A stretch of DNA of 6,566 nucleotides from Planctomycetota bacterium (GCA_020425885.1 JAGQRA010000036.1:1-6566), one strand, 5' to 3'. Shown: positions 1 through 6,383, counted from the stretch's first letter. Notes: a model not told the origin generated them from the letters alone. Program-made: numbers and translations.

Positions 1-462
1 CTTCGGCAACCGGCGTTGCTCTTCGAGGTAGAGCAAGGCGTCGTAGACGGCGACGGCGGCGCCGTTGATCGCCGTGGTCCTCGTGCCGCCGTCGGCGCTG
101 ATTACGTCGCAGTCGATCCACAACGTCAGCTCGGGCAGCGCCGCGAGGTCGACCGCGGCGCGCATGGCGCGGCCGACGAGCCGTTGGATCTCGAGGCTGC
201 GGCCATCGGTCGGGCGGCCGGTGCGACCGTCGCGCGGCTTGCGCGGTTGACCGGCGCCGGGGAGCATCGCGTACTCGGCGGTGAGCCAGCCGCCGGCCCG
301 GCGGTTCGCCATCCACATCGGCACCTGGTCCTGGACCGACACCGTGCACAGCACGCGGGTCTTGCCGCATTCGACGAAGACCGATCCCGGCAGATCGGTG
401 AAGGAGCGGGTGAAACGGATCGGCCGGGTCTGTTCCGGGGAGCGGTTGTCTTTGCGAGCCAG
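1..462 (-). CDS. rph: Ribonuclease PH, 3' end cut off by window edge, CTG start
   Basis: RNase PH is a phosphorolytic 3'-5' exoribonuclease that trims tRNA and other RNA 3' ends in the cytoplasm, acting as a ring-shaped hexamer. The 154 visible residues carry the family signature in order: GSVFVECGKTRVLCTVSV (26-43), GGWLTAEYAMLPG (57-69), the phosphate-site segment DGRSLEIQRLVGRAMR (86-101), and IDCDVISADGGTRTTAING (116-134). The usual length is about 240 residues, so roughly the last 85, including the catalytic aspartates, lie outside the window. No ATG, GTG or TTG occurs in frame between the previous gene and the conserved N-terminus. The CTG at 462 gives the start MARKDNRSPEQTRPIRF, which aligns with normal RNase PH N-termini, and it has a GAGGA box seven bases upstream. 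It follows the receiver-domain gene by 41 bases on the same strand, so the two are probably co-transcribed. The identification is firm; the start codon is inferred. Confidence 0.93.
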   Translation of the reverse strand, partial: MARKDNRSPEQTRPIRFTRSFTDLPGSVFVECGKTRVLCTVSVQDQVPMWMANRRAGGWLTAEYAMLPGAGQPRKPRDGRTGRPTDGRSLEIQRLVGRAMRAAVDLAALPELTLWIDCDVISADGGTRTTAINGAAVAVYDALLYLEEQRRLPK

Positions 463-469
463 GGTTCTG

Positions 470-474
470 TCCTC
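470..474 (-). promoter_or_regulatory. Ribosome binding site supporting the CTG start of rph
   Basis: Read on the minus strand this is GAGGA, followed by seven bases (CAGAACC) and then CTG. The spacing is ideal for a Shine-Dalgarno sequence, and the following codons give a normal RNase PH N-terminus. It is the main evidence for placing the start at this unusual codon. Confidence 0.6.
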
Positions 475-503
475 GACTTGGGGGGGCTGTTCGGCCCCAC
501 AGG

Positions 504-1742
504 CTAGCCGGCGTCCAGGACCGAGGCGAGCGCGCGCCTGAGCTCGTGGACGCTGAACGGCTTCTCGATGCAGCGCAGGTCGGGCCATTGGCTCGAGGGC
601 GGCGACTTCTGCGCCGCCAGCACGCAGACCTTGAGGCTCGGCGCGAGCCGGCGAACGGCGCGGCCGAGCTCGTCCTTGTGGTCGAGGCGTTCGTGGTGAT
701 CGACGAACAGCATCTCGAACCGGTCCGGCGTGGCCTCGAGGAACGTGCGCGCCGCGGCGCCATCGGCGCAGGCGAACACCGCGCGTCCGGCGTGGCGCAG
801 CTCGCGGGCGAGCATGCTGCGGACCGCGGGGTCGGTCTCGACCACGAGCGCGCCGCCGAATCGGTGTCGCGGCCGCTGGTCGTGCGGTTGGGCCTGCGGC
901 GGTGCAGGGGCGGGCACGGGCTCCTCGACCGACTCCTCGACGACAGCCGGGGTCCTGGTCGCGGGCAGGACGATCAATGTCTTCACGGCGCGTCCGGGCG
1001 GATACGACAGCGTCACCTCGGCGCCATGACGGCGGGCGAGGCGGGTGGCCGCTTCGACCGCGATGGCGACGCGTGGATCATGGGTCGTCCGCCCCGGTGT
1101 GCGGCCGGGATCGCCAGGCCACTCGAGCAGCAACTCGATGCGCAGAGCGGTTTCGTCATCGCCGAGCGAGCGTTCCGCGACGATCGAGAGGTGGGCGGCG
1201 CCGCTCTCGGAGCGCAGCATGGCGGCGCAGGCGAACAGCAGCACGTTGCGCAGGGCGTCGGGTGGCAGCCCGACCATCGGCAGGTCGGGGGCGAACCGGG
1301 TCTCGACCTCGAGCCCCAGTCGCAGATGCTGCAACTCGTCGGTCAGGCTGTCGGTGACCTCGGCGACGTTGGCGGCGCCGGGCGACGGGATGTCCTCGGC
1401 GCCGAATGCGCGCAGCTTCTGATGCAGGGTCCGCAGCCGGTGGATGGCCGCGATCAGCTGCTCGGCGGCCCGCGGCAGATGCTCGCGTTCGGGGGCGCGT
1501 TCGATCAGGTCGTGGGCGGCGCCGTCGACCCCCGACACCAGCGTCGCCAGCTCTTCCGAGATGGCGACCGCGATGCGTTGGGTCTCGGCCGTGATGCCGG
1601 GCAGCGGCGCCTGCGACGATGGCTCGCTCGGTCGTGGCGGTGGCGCCGTGATCGCCCGGGCCCGGCGGCGCCGGGGCAGGAGCAGGGCGGCTGCGGCAGT
1701 CGGGACTGCGGCACCGGCGGCGAACCAGAGCAGTTCGATCAC
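504..1742 (-). CDS. Membrane-anchored hybrid histidine-kinase-like protein (probable pseudokinase) with C-terminal receiver domain
   Basis: With the GTG start at 1742 the protein has 412 residues. Residues 1-22 form one hydrophobic helix followed by RRRRARA, which predicts an N-terminal anchor with the rest in the cytoplasm. Residues 55-113 resemble the dimerisation helices of NtrB-like kinases (EELATLVSGV), but the phospho-accepting His is replaced by Glu63 or Ser62. Residues 158-260 resemble a kinase ATPase domain (LRNVLLFACAAM; ending in YPPGRAVKTLIVLP), yet the N-box Asn and the DxGxG box are missing. A proline-rich linker (264-293) leads to a receiver domain (297-410) with phospho-acceptor Asp348 (FVDHH) and Lys394 (EKPFS). 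Two receiver positions are altered: the acidic pair reads E302-T303 and the usual Thr/Ser is Ala376. It therefore likely relays or senses a signal without being a kinase. The frame stays open up to 1907, but that would overlap the divergent gene, and a good promoter lies at 1777-1805. No clear ribosome binding site precedes the GTG. Confidence 0.75.
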   Translation of the reverse strand: MIELLWFAAGAAVPTAAAALLLPRRRRARAITAPPPRPSEPSSQAPLPGITAETQRIAVAISEELATLVSGVDGAAHDLIERAPEREHLPRAAEQLIAAIHRLRTLHQKLRAFGAEDIPSPGAANVAEVTDSLTDELQHLRLGLEVETRFAPDLPMVGLPPDALRNVLLFACAAMLRSESGAAHLSIVAERSLGDDETALRIELLLEWPGDPGRTPGRTTHDPRVAIAVEAATRLARRHGAEVTLSYPPGRAVKTLIVLPATRTPAVVEESVEEPVPAPAPPQAQPHDQRPRHRFGGALVVETDPAVRSMLARELRHAGRAVFACADGAAARTFLEATPDRFEMLFVDHHERLDHKDELGRAVRRLAPSLKVCVLAAQKSPPSSQWPDLRCIEKPFSVHELRRALASVLDAG

Positions 1743-1776
1743 GGGGCGGTGAGGGAGGGAAGCGCGAAGCCGGGCC

Positions 1777-1805
1777 AAGCTATCGGGACCATGTGATGGT
1801 GTCGA
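1777..1805 (-). promoter_or_regulatory. Predicted sigma70-type promoter of the kinase-like gene and rph
   Basis: On the minus strand, -35 TCGACA (1805-1800), a 17-base spacer, and -10 TAGCTT (1782-1777). Transcription would start near 1770, giving a leader of about 28 bases before the GTG at 1742. This position argues against the longer reading frames starting at 1829 or 1907. The 85-base divergent region also has to hold the promoter of the plus-strand isomerase-like gene. A TAGACT at 1807-1812 could be its -10, but I see no matching -35, so I do not list it separately. Confidence 0.45.
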
Positions 1806-1827
1806 GTAGACTGCCGACCCAGTTGCC

Positions 1828-3477
1828 ATGACCACATCCGACGCCCGGACCTCTGCCCGAAGCCAAAGCCCTGCCAGCCGCCGCCAGCATCGTCTCCGTG
1901 TCGGCATCTTCTCCGGTTACGACCCGCGGCCGTGGGTCATGCGCGATTGCGCCGAGCACGACATCGCGGTGTTGCTCGATCTCGTCGCCAGGCTCGAGCA
2001 GAGCGGCAACTACGACATCGTCTTCCCCGGTCGCGCGATGAAGGGCTACGACCGGCTCTGCCACAGCCAGGAGCTGTGCGAACGCTACGCGGCCGCGTTC
2101 GATCGCGCCCGCGTCGACGCGATCGTCAACGTGCACCAGACCTGGACCTTCCCGCAGACGAGCCAGAAGGTCGTGTCGTCGTTCGCGCAGAAGCTCAAGG
2201 CGCGCGACGCCACCGCGCGGCCGCGCCTCGTCATGGTGTCGATCCAGGACACGACCGTGCCGGGCATGGTGTCGGGGATGGCGACCGGCGGCGCCTTCCA
2301 TCAGAACGGCGAGTCGTTCGTGCACGTCTACGGCGACTTCGCATCCGGGCAGACCCTGGCCGAGCTCACGGCCACGCTCGACCTGTTCGCGGCCCGTGCC
2401 GCCGCCGAGAACAAGGTGCGGGCCGTCGTCGCCGGCCTGCATCGGCTGCACGCGATCGAGTTCGGCTCGTTCTCGCTGCAGATGCCGACGACGCGCATCG
2501 ATCAGGAGGAGCTGACGCGGCGCTGGGGGATCACGAGCGAGAGCCTCGATCAGCAGGTCTTCCTCGATCGCGCGTTCGCGATGTTCGAGTGGCAGGGGCA
2601 ACCCGGTCTGTCGGCGATCGACCGGACGCTCGACCGCCGCGTGGCGCGCGCCGTCGAGAAGAACTACGACGCCGACCCGAAACGGTTCGGGATCATCCCC
2701 GGCCGCAGCGTGTCGCGCGACAAGTACGCGCTGCAGCTCGCGATGTACTACGCGACGTTCGATATCGCGCGCGAGAAGGGTGCTGGCGCGGTGACGATCA
2801 AGTGTCAGGACGAGTGCAGCGGCCGCTACGCGACCTGCTGCATGGCGACGTCGTTCCTCGGCAATGACGTCGACCCGCTCGGCGAGCAGAAGCCGATGAT
2901 CCCGACCAGCTGCGAGACCGACCTGCCGACGATGTACTCGCAGTACCTGCTCAAGGAGCTGTCGGGCAAACCGGCGGGATTCGGCGACTTCCGCTACGTC
3001 GCGACCAACCGCCGGGGCGAGACGATGCTGGCGATCGTCAATTGCGGCCAGCATCCGGTCTACTACGCCGGCAACGAGGCCGACTCGACGGCGGCCAAGA
3101 TGGCGCAGGTCGAGTATCCGGGCCAGGAGCACTTCTACGCCGCCGGCGGCGCCGCCGTACGCATGCGGACCGGCGCCGATCAGGACGTCACGGTGGCGCG
3201 ACTCGGCGTCGAGAACGGGCGCCTCTATCTGGTCGCGACCCTGATGCGGACCACCGCCGTGTCGAAGCGGCGGCACCAGGCCTATAACCCGAGCTGGCCG
3301 ATCATCGAGGGCCGGGTGCCGGTCACCGACAAGGTGCTCGGCAAGCGCTGGCCGAGCAACCACCTCGGCTTCGTCTACGGCGACTGGATCGCGGCGTTGA
3401 TCGAACTCGCCGAACGCATGGGCATCGGCTACCTGATCTGGGATCGCAACGGCGTCGAGTACTCGAAGCCGAGCTGA
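1828..3477 (+). CDS. L-fucose/L-arabinose isomerase superfamily protein (sugar ketol-isomerase-like)
   Basis: A 549-residue cytoplasmic protein with no signal peptide. The family interconverts aldoses and ketoses using a divalent metal. Residues 23-170 fit the first alpha/beta domain (LRVGIFSGYDPRPW, VDAIVNVHQTWTFP), 197-345 the second (IKCQDECSGRYATCC at 324-338), and the rest the C-terminal domain. Compared from memory with E. coli FucI, whose metal ligands are Glu337, Asp361 and His528, the segment CETDLPTMYSQYLLKELSG...GDFRY supplies Glu363 and Asp387 with the same 24-residue spacing. SNHLGFVYGDWIAALIELAERMGI supplies His512 in the same context as the FucI NHG motif. The active-site metal triad thus looks intact, and the protein is probably an enzyme. 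The substrate cannot be read from sequence; overall identity to FucI looks low. The first 20 residues are polar and not conserved. No Shine-Dalgarno precedes the ATG. It diverges from the kinase-like gene and converges on the sulfotransferase-like gene. Confidence 0.8.
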   Translation: MTTSDARTSARSQSPASRRQHRLRVGIFSGYDPRPWVMRDCAEHDIAVLLDLVARLEQSGNYDIVFPGRAMKGYDRLCHSQELCERYAAAFDRARVDAIVNVHQTWTFPQTSQKVVSSFAQKLKARDATARPRLVMVSIQDTTVPGMVSGMATGGAFHQNGESFVHVYGDFASGQTLAELTATLDLFAARAAAENKVRAVVAGLHRLHAIEFGSFSLQMPTTRIDQEELTRRWGITSESLDQQVFLDRAFAMFEWQGQPGLSAIDRTLDRRVARAVEKNYDADPKRFGIIPGRSVSRDKYALQLAMYYATFDIAREKGAGAVTIKCQDECSGRYATCCMATSFLGNDVDPLGEQKPMIPTSCETDLPTMYSQYLLKELSGKPAGFGDFRYVATNRRGETMLAIVNCGQHPVYYAGNEADSTAAKMAQVEYPGQEHFYAAGGAAVRMRTGADQDVTVARLGVENGRLYLVATLMRTTAVSKRRHQAYNPSWPIIEGRVPVTDKVLGKRWPSNHLGFVYGDWIAALIELAERMGIGYLIWDRNGVEYSKPS

Positions 3478-3484
3478 GCTCCGC

Positions 3485-3503
3485 CGGCGCGGTGCGCGCG
3501 CCG
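3485..3503. terminator. GC-rich hairpin between convergent genes
   Basis: CGGCGCG (3485-3491), loop GTGCG, CGCGCCG (3497-3503) form a 7-bp all-GC stem. It sits in the 27 bases between the stop codons of the isomerase-like gene and the opposing sulfotransferase-like gene, so it could end transcription from both sides. No run of T follows on either strand, so it is not a canonical intrinsic terminator. Confidence 0.45.
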
Positions 3504-3504
3504 A

Positions 3505-5112
3505 TCAGAGGGTGATCGTGACGCGTGTCGTGTTGCTGGCCTGCACCGCCAGCAGCGAGGCGTCGTAGATCAGGTGGGCGAAGTCCATCTGCATCCCGAC
3601 CAGAGCGGCCGGGATCAGCCCGGCCGGCGCCACGATCGCTGATGTGCCGTCGCCGAGGGTGCCGATCGTGCCGAGCGTGTTGACGAACATCGCCGAGTTG
3701 GACTGCGTCACCATGGCGCTGGTCAGGTAGTCGACATTGAGCGGCAACATGACGCCGCCGGGCACCGGCGTGCCGGGCGTCGTGCCGGAGATCGAACCGA
3801 GCATGAGGTAGTGCCGGCCGGCGAGCGACGAGTCGACCAGATGATCGAACCCGATCTGGCCGCCGGTGATCGACAGCCGGTCGTCGTCGGCCCACAGCGA
3901 ACGGTCGACGCTGTGCGTCTGGAACAGGAAGCCGGTCCCCGGGTAGGTGTAGCTCCAGACGGTCTGACAGGACGGTGTCACCTCGAACAACCAGCGCTGC
4001 ATGCCGCTGCAGATCAGGGTGTTGCCGTTCGCCAAGCGCTGGGCGCTGGAGACGAACGGCGAGGAGAAGGCCGGGTCGGTGTAGGTCCAGAGCGGGGCCG
4101 ACGGGCCGTAGCGGCCGGTCACCGGGTCGATCACGACATTGCCGGCGGCGTCGAGCGGCAGCGCCAGCTCGTGCACCGCCGATTGGGTGGCCAGGAACGT
4201 GTTGTTGAACACCGTGACGTGGCCACCGCCCGGGTAGCCGGCACGGATGAAGCGCGGGTCGTGCTGGCCGAACAGCTGCTGGTGAGCGGCGGTGCCGTGC
4301 CGGTAGGCGAGCGGATTGCCCCAGCGCCACAGGAAGTCGCCGCCCTTGCCGCGCGCTCCACCCGAATGGCCGGCGGCCTCGGCGGTCGTCGTCGAGTGGT
4401 CGATCAGGTAGACCTCGTTCTGTGAGCGCGCGCTGAGCAGGATCCAGTCGTTGACGGGGTCGTAGTCGAGACCGTTGCAGTGGTTCCAGTCACCGTCGGT
4501 GACGAGCATCGGCGGGAAGTTGAGATCGAGCAACTCGGGGTGATTGGCGACGACGCCGTAGTTGCGTCGCGTCGGGTCGAAGTCCTGGATGACGTGGTCC
4601 TTCATGTGCCATTCCCACACGATGGCTCCGGTCGTCGCGCCGGTCTGGCGGATCTCGAGGATCGAATCGGGCATCCAGTCGGTGCCGGACATGAGCGCCG
4701 GGTCGCGTCCCTGCAGGACGGCATTGGTGGTCGTGTCGCGATCCCAGGCGATGACGAGCACGTTGCCGTTCGGCATCGGCTCGATGTCGTGGTGCATGGT
4801 CCGGGTCGCACCGCTGACCACGAGGTCCCACACCGTCGTGCCGTCGAAGTTCAGCCGTTGCAGGTTGCCGGACGAGCCGGGAATGGCGCCGGCGGTGTTG
4901 CGGATCAGGGTGCCGTCGGCGAGCACATCGAGCGAGAAGGTCGAACCGGGCCACGAATGCACGATGGCGCCCTGACCGTCGACCAGCAGGGCCGCGTTCT
5001 GGTCATTCGGCGCGAGCAGTCGCAGCCCAGGGGTCTGGGCGACGGTCGCCGCGGTCGTGGCGAGGATGACAATGGACGCCGCGCCGAGGCGGAGCAGGTG
5101 AGGAGTGGGCAT
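3505..5112 (-). CDS. Secreted arylsulfotransferase-type beta-propeller protein
   Basis: A 535-residue exported protein. Residues 1-25 form a signal peptide (hydrophobic LLRLGAASIVILATTAATVA, cleavage probably after VAQ). Residues 28-400 contain the repeated blades of the aryl-sulfate sulfotransferase (ASST) family, which move sulfate between phenolic esters outside the cytoplasm: HHDIEPMPNGNVLVIAWD (107-124), DWNHCNGLDYDP (208-219), ILLSARSQNEVYLID (224-238), GDFLWRWGNP (258-267), GQHDPRFI (282-289). Measured against the catalytic residues I recall for E. coli ASST (His252, His356, Arg374, His436), His108, His211 and Arg229 keep the same order with spacings of 103 and 18. His284 is the likely equivalent of the sulfated His. 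Residues 434-535 form a separate C-terminal beta domain (YLMLGS, SGTTPG, LPLN, FAHLIYD, ASNTTRVTITL) of a type I associate with planctomycete extracellular proteins. A real sulfotransferase is plausible, but many relatives are unproven. It has its own promoter and a possible operator upstream, and no Shine-Dalgarno. Confidence 0.82.
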   Translation of the reverse strand: MPTPHLLRLGAASIVILATTAATVAQTPGLRLLAPNDQNAALLVDGQGAIVHSWPGSTFSLDVLADGTLIRNTAGAIPGSSGNLQRLNFDGTTVWDLVVSGATRTMHHDIEPMPNGNVLVIAWDRDTTTNAVLQGRDPALMSGTDWMPDSILEIRQTGATTGAIVWEWHMKDHVIQDFDPTRRNYGVVANHPELLDLNFPPMLVTDGDWNHCNGLDYDPVNDWILLSARSQNEVYLIDHSTTTAEAAGHSGGARGKGGDFLWRWGNPLAYRHGTAAHQQLFGQHDPRFIRAGYPGGGHVTVFNNTFLATQSAVHELALPLDAAGNVVIDPVTGRYGPSAPLWTYTDPAFSSPFVSSAQRLANGNTLICSGMQRWLFEVTPSCQTVWSYTYPGTGFLFQTHSVDRSLWADDDRLSITGGQIGFDHLVDSSLAGRHYLMLGSISGTTPGTPVPGGVMLPLNVDYLTSAMVTQSNSAMFVNTLGTIGTLGDGTSAIVAPAGLIPAALVGMQMDFAHLIYDASLLAVQASNTTRVTITL

Positions 5113-5162
5113 GAAAAGATCGAAGGGCGAGGGGCGAGCTTGGGGCCGGGGCGACGGCGAAG

Positions 5163-5185
5163 GCGGGCAAGCTACGTCTGCCCGC
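5163..5185. promoter_or_regulatory. Inverted repeat over the sulfotransferase promoter, possible operator
   Basis: GCGGGCA (5163-5169), nine bases, TGCCCGC (5179-5185) is a perfect 7-bp inverted repeat. It covers the -10 hexamer and part of the spacer of the predicted promoter at 5169-5197 and ends close to the predicted transcription start. Such a position is typical for a repressor binding site. A hairpin in RNA read from the upstream gene is an alternative, but there is no T run after it. Confidence 0.4.
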
Positions 5186-5197
5186 AGAAACCGTCAA
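5169..5197 (-). promoter_or_regulatory. Predicted sigma70-type promoter of the sulfotransferase-like gene
   Basis: On the minus strand, -35 TTGACG (5197-5192), a 17-base spacer, and -10 TAGCTT (5174-5169). Transcription would begin near 5162, leaving a leader of about 50 pyrimidine-rich bases before the ATG at 5112. The -35 matches the TTGACA consensus at five of six bases and the spacing is optimal. Confidence 0.55.
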
Positions 5198-5293
5198 CGG
5201 GGCCGAATCGCGGCGTTTGCGCCGTTCCGTGAAGCGCGCCGACAGCCGATCGCGCGGGCGGTGGGCAGCAGGTGCGATGGCAAGGGGGGGCTG

Positions 5294-5308
5294 GCGGCGG
5301 TCCGCCGC
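5294..5308 (-). terminator. GC-rich inverted repeat after the 5335-6300 gene
   Basis: GCGGCGG (5294-5300), one base, CCGCCGC (5302-5308); a real stem would keep about five pairs with a five-base loop. It lies 27-41 bases past the stop codon of the gene above and could help end its transcript. It is followed on the minus strand by CAG and seven C, not by T, so the call is weak. The rest of 5198-5334 shows nothing I can name. Confidence 0.25.
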
Positions 5309-5334
5309 GGGCATGGCGATGGATCGGGGTCGAG

Positions 5335-6300
5335 CTACGCCGAGCCGAGCCAGAATCGGTGACGCAACGTGCCGGGGCACTGCGCGGCGGGCACCGCGAT
5401 CGGGCTGCCGTCGACGAGAAGGGTGCCGCAGGATCGCACGAGGGTGAAGGCAACGAAGCCGCCGCTGGCGTTGCCGACGACCTCGCGGACATCGGTGCAC
5501 TCGTGCGCGATGTGCTCGGCGGGGAGGCCGAGGAAGCGGGCTCGCAATCGCCAGTCGCGCATCCGGTTGTCGACCTCGATGTCGAGCCGGACCCGCCGCG
5601 AGTCGCCGGTGCCGGTCAGCGCCAGCCGCAGGTCCCAGCCGACCGGGCCGCGACCGAGACGGCCGGCGAGCACGAGGCGCGCGAAGTCGGGCGCCGTGGT
5701 GTACTCGATCGGCTGCAACGACTGCATCGTGAACAGACGCGGGCGTTCGACCTCGTCGCCCTCGAAACCATCCAGCGTGCCGTGATCGGCGCGGGCCTCG
5801 AAGCGGAGGCAGTTGCTCGAGTTCAGTTCCTGGTCGCGATCGACGAACAGGATGCCGTCGCGGCGGGTGTAGCGGATGCGCGCTCCGGCGCTGGCGACGA
5901 GCAGGTCCTTCTTGCGCCGCAGGTGTTTGCCCGTCAGCTGCTGGCTGCGGACCGGGTCGAGATCGGGCCTCGTGTCCTCGGCTACCGACTCGGGCGGGGC
6001 CAGCGCGATGGCTTCCTCCAGGGCGACGGCGAAGCCGCGCGCGGTGCCGTCCTGGATCGTGCCAGCCCAGAGGTCGGGGCGGTGCTCGCGATCGAACGGC
6101 GCCAATCGGTCGCGCGCCGCCGCGCTCACCGCGACCGCCCGCAGTGCGCACCATTGCAGCAGCTTCAGGTCGATGCGGGCATCGCGCGATCCGGCCGGCG
6201 GTGCCGCTGCCGCCACCGCGCCCCTGGTCGCCATCACCGCCGCCACGTTGGCCAGCGTCGCGGCCACGCGATCTGCATGTGAGAGCGGCTCTTGTTGCAT
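5335..6300 (-). CDS. Uncharacterised protein with C-terminal similarity to family 38 alpha-mannosidase beta-domain
   Basis: From the ATG at 6300 the protein has 321 residues. No signal peptide or membrane segment is evident. Residues 1-115 are alanine-rich and probably helical (LSHADRVAATLANVAAVMA, GFAVALEEAIALA). From about 150 it turns into beta-type sequence. Residues 236-256 (RVRLDIEVDNRMRDWRLRA at the core) and 283-318 (VAFTLVRSCGTLLVDG, then VPAAQCPGTLRHRFWL) resemble the end of GH38 alpha-mannosidases, where vDN...dhRLR, LLRsvG and AQc.G motifs occur. The GH38 catalytic domain is absent, since the family usually exceeds 800 residues, so hydrolase activity is not expected from this chain alone. 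The similarity is judged by eye and could be chance. An in-frame GTG at 6336 would add 12 basic residues; I prefer the ATG, though neither has a good ribosome binding site. It lies upstream of the sulfotransferase-like gene on the same strand, 222 bases away. Confidence 0.6.
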   Translation of the reverse strand: MQQEPLSHADRVAATLANVAAVMATRGAVAAAAPPAGSRDARIDLKLLQWCALRAVAVSAAARDRLAPFDREHRPDLWAGTIQDGTARGFAVALEEAIALAPPESVAEDTRPDLDPVRSQQLTGKHLRRKKDLLVASAGARIRYTRRDGILFVDRDQELNSSNCLRFEARADHGTLDGFEGDEVERPRLFTMQSLQPIEYTTAPDFARLVLAGRLGRGPVGWDLRLALTGTGDSRRVRLDIEVDNRMRDWRLRARFLGLPAEHIAHECTDVREVVGNASGGFVAFTLVRSCGTLLVDGSPIAVPAAQCPGTLRHRFWLGSA

Positions 6301-6378
6301 GCGGCGATCTTGGCGGCCTCGGCCCGGTCGCGCCACAGCCGGCAGCCGGGTTTCAGCCGCCGGTGCGAACGGCCGATG

Positions 6379-6383
6379 AGAGG
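6379..6383 (+). promoter_or_regulatory. Ribosome binding site of the last gene
   Basis: AGAGG followed by five bases (GGCCG) and ATG at 6389. It is one of only two clear Shine-Dalgarno sequences in the window and fixes the start of the partial gene at the right edge. Confidence 0.55.

Noticed and set aside
126..500. 124-codon minus-strand frame starting at GTG 500
   Set aside because: It is out of frame with RNase PH and Arg/Ser/Ala-rich; it is mentioned only because one additional C in the adjacent run would connect its start to rph.
546..1796. 416-codon open frame on the plus strand opposite the kinase-like gene
   Set aside because: Its translation is low-complexity Gly/Arg/Ala-rich with no domain; it is the antisense shadow of a GC-rich gene whose own frame has recognisable receiver motifs.
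504..1907. Longer version of the kinase-like protein starting at 1907 or 1829
   Set aside because: Both overlap the divergent isomerase-like gene and place non-hydrophobic residues before the membrane helix; the best promoter lies inside that extension.
1780..3363. 527-codon open frame on the minus strand opposite the isomerase-like gene
   Set aside because: Arg/His/Asp-rich sequence without motifs; a shadow produced by GC-biased third positions in the real gene.
3323..4330. 335-codon minus-strand frame overlapping the sulfotransferase-like gene
   Set aside because: It is in a different frame of the same strand, Arg/Pro/Ala-rich, and the beta-propeller motifs lie in the other frame.
5003..6154. 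383-codon minus-strand frame across 5335-6154
   Set aside because: Highly Arg/Pro-rich, lacks folded-protein character, and would overlap the signal peptide of the sulfotransferase-like protein.
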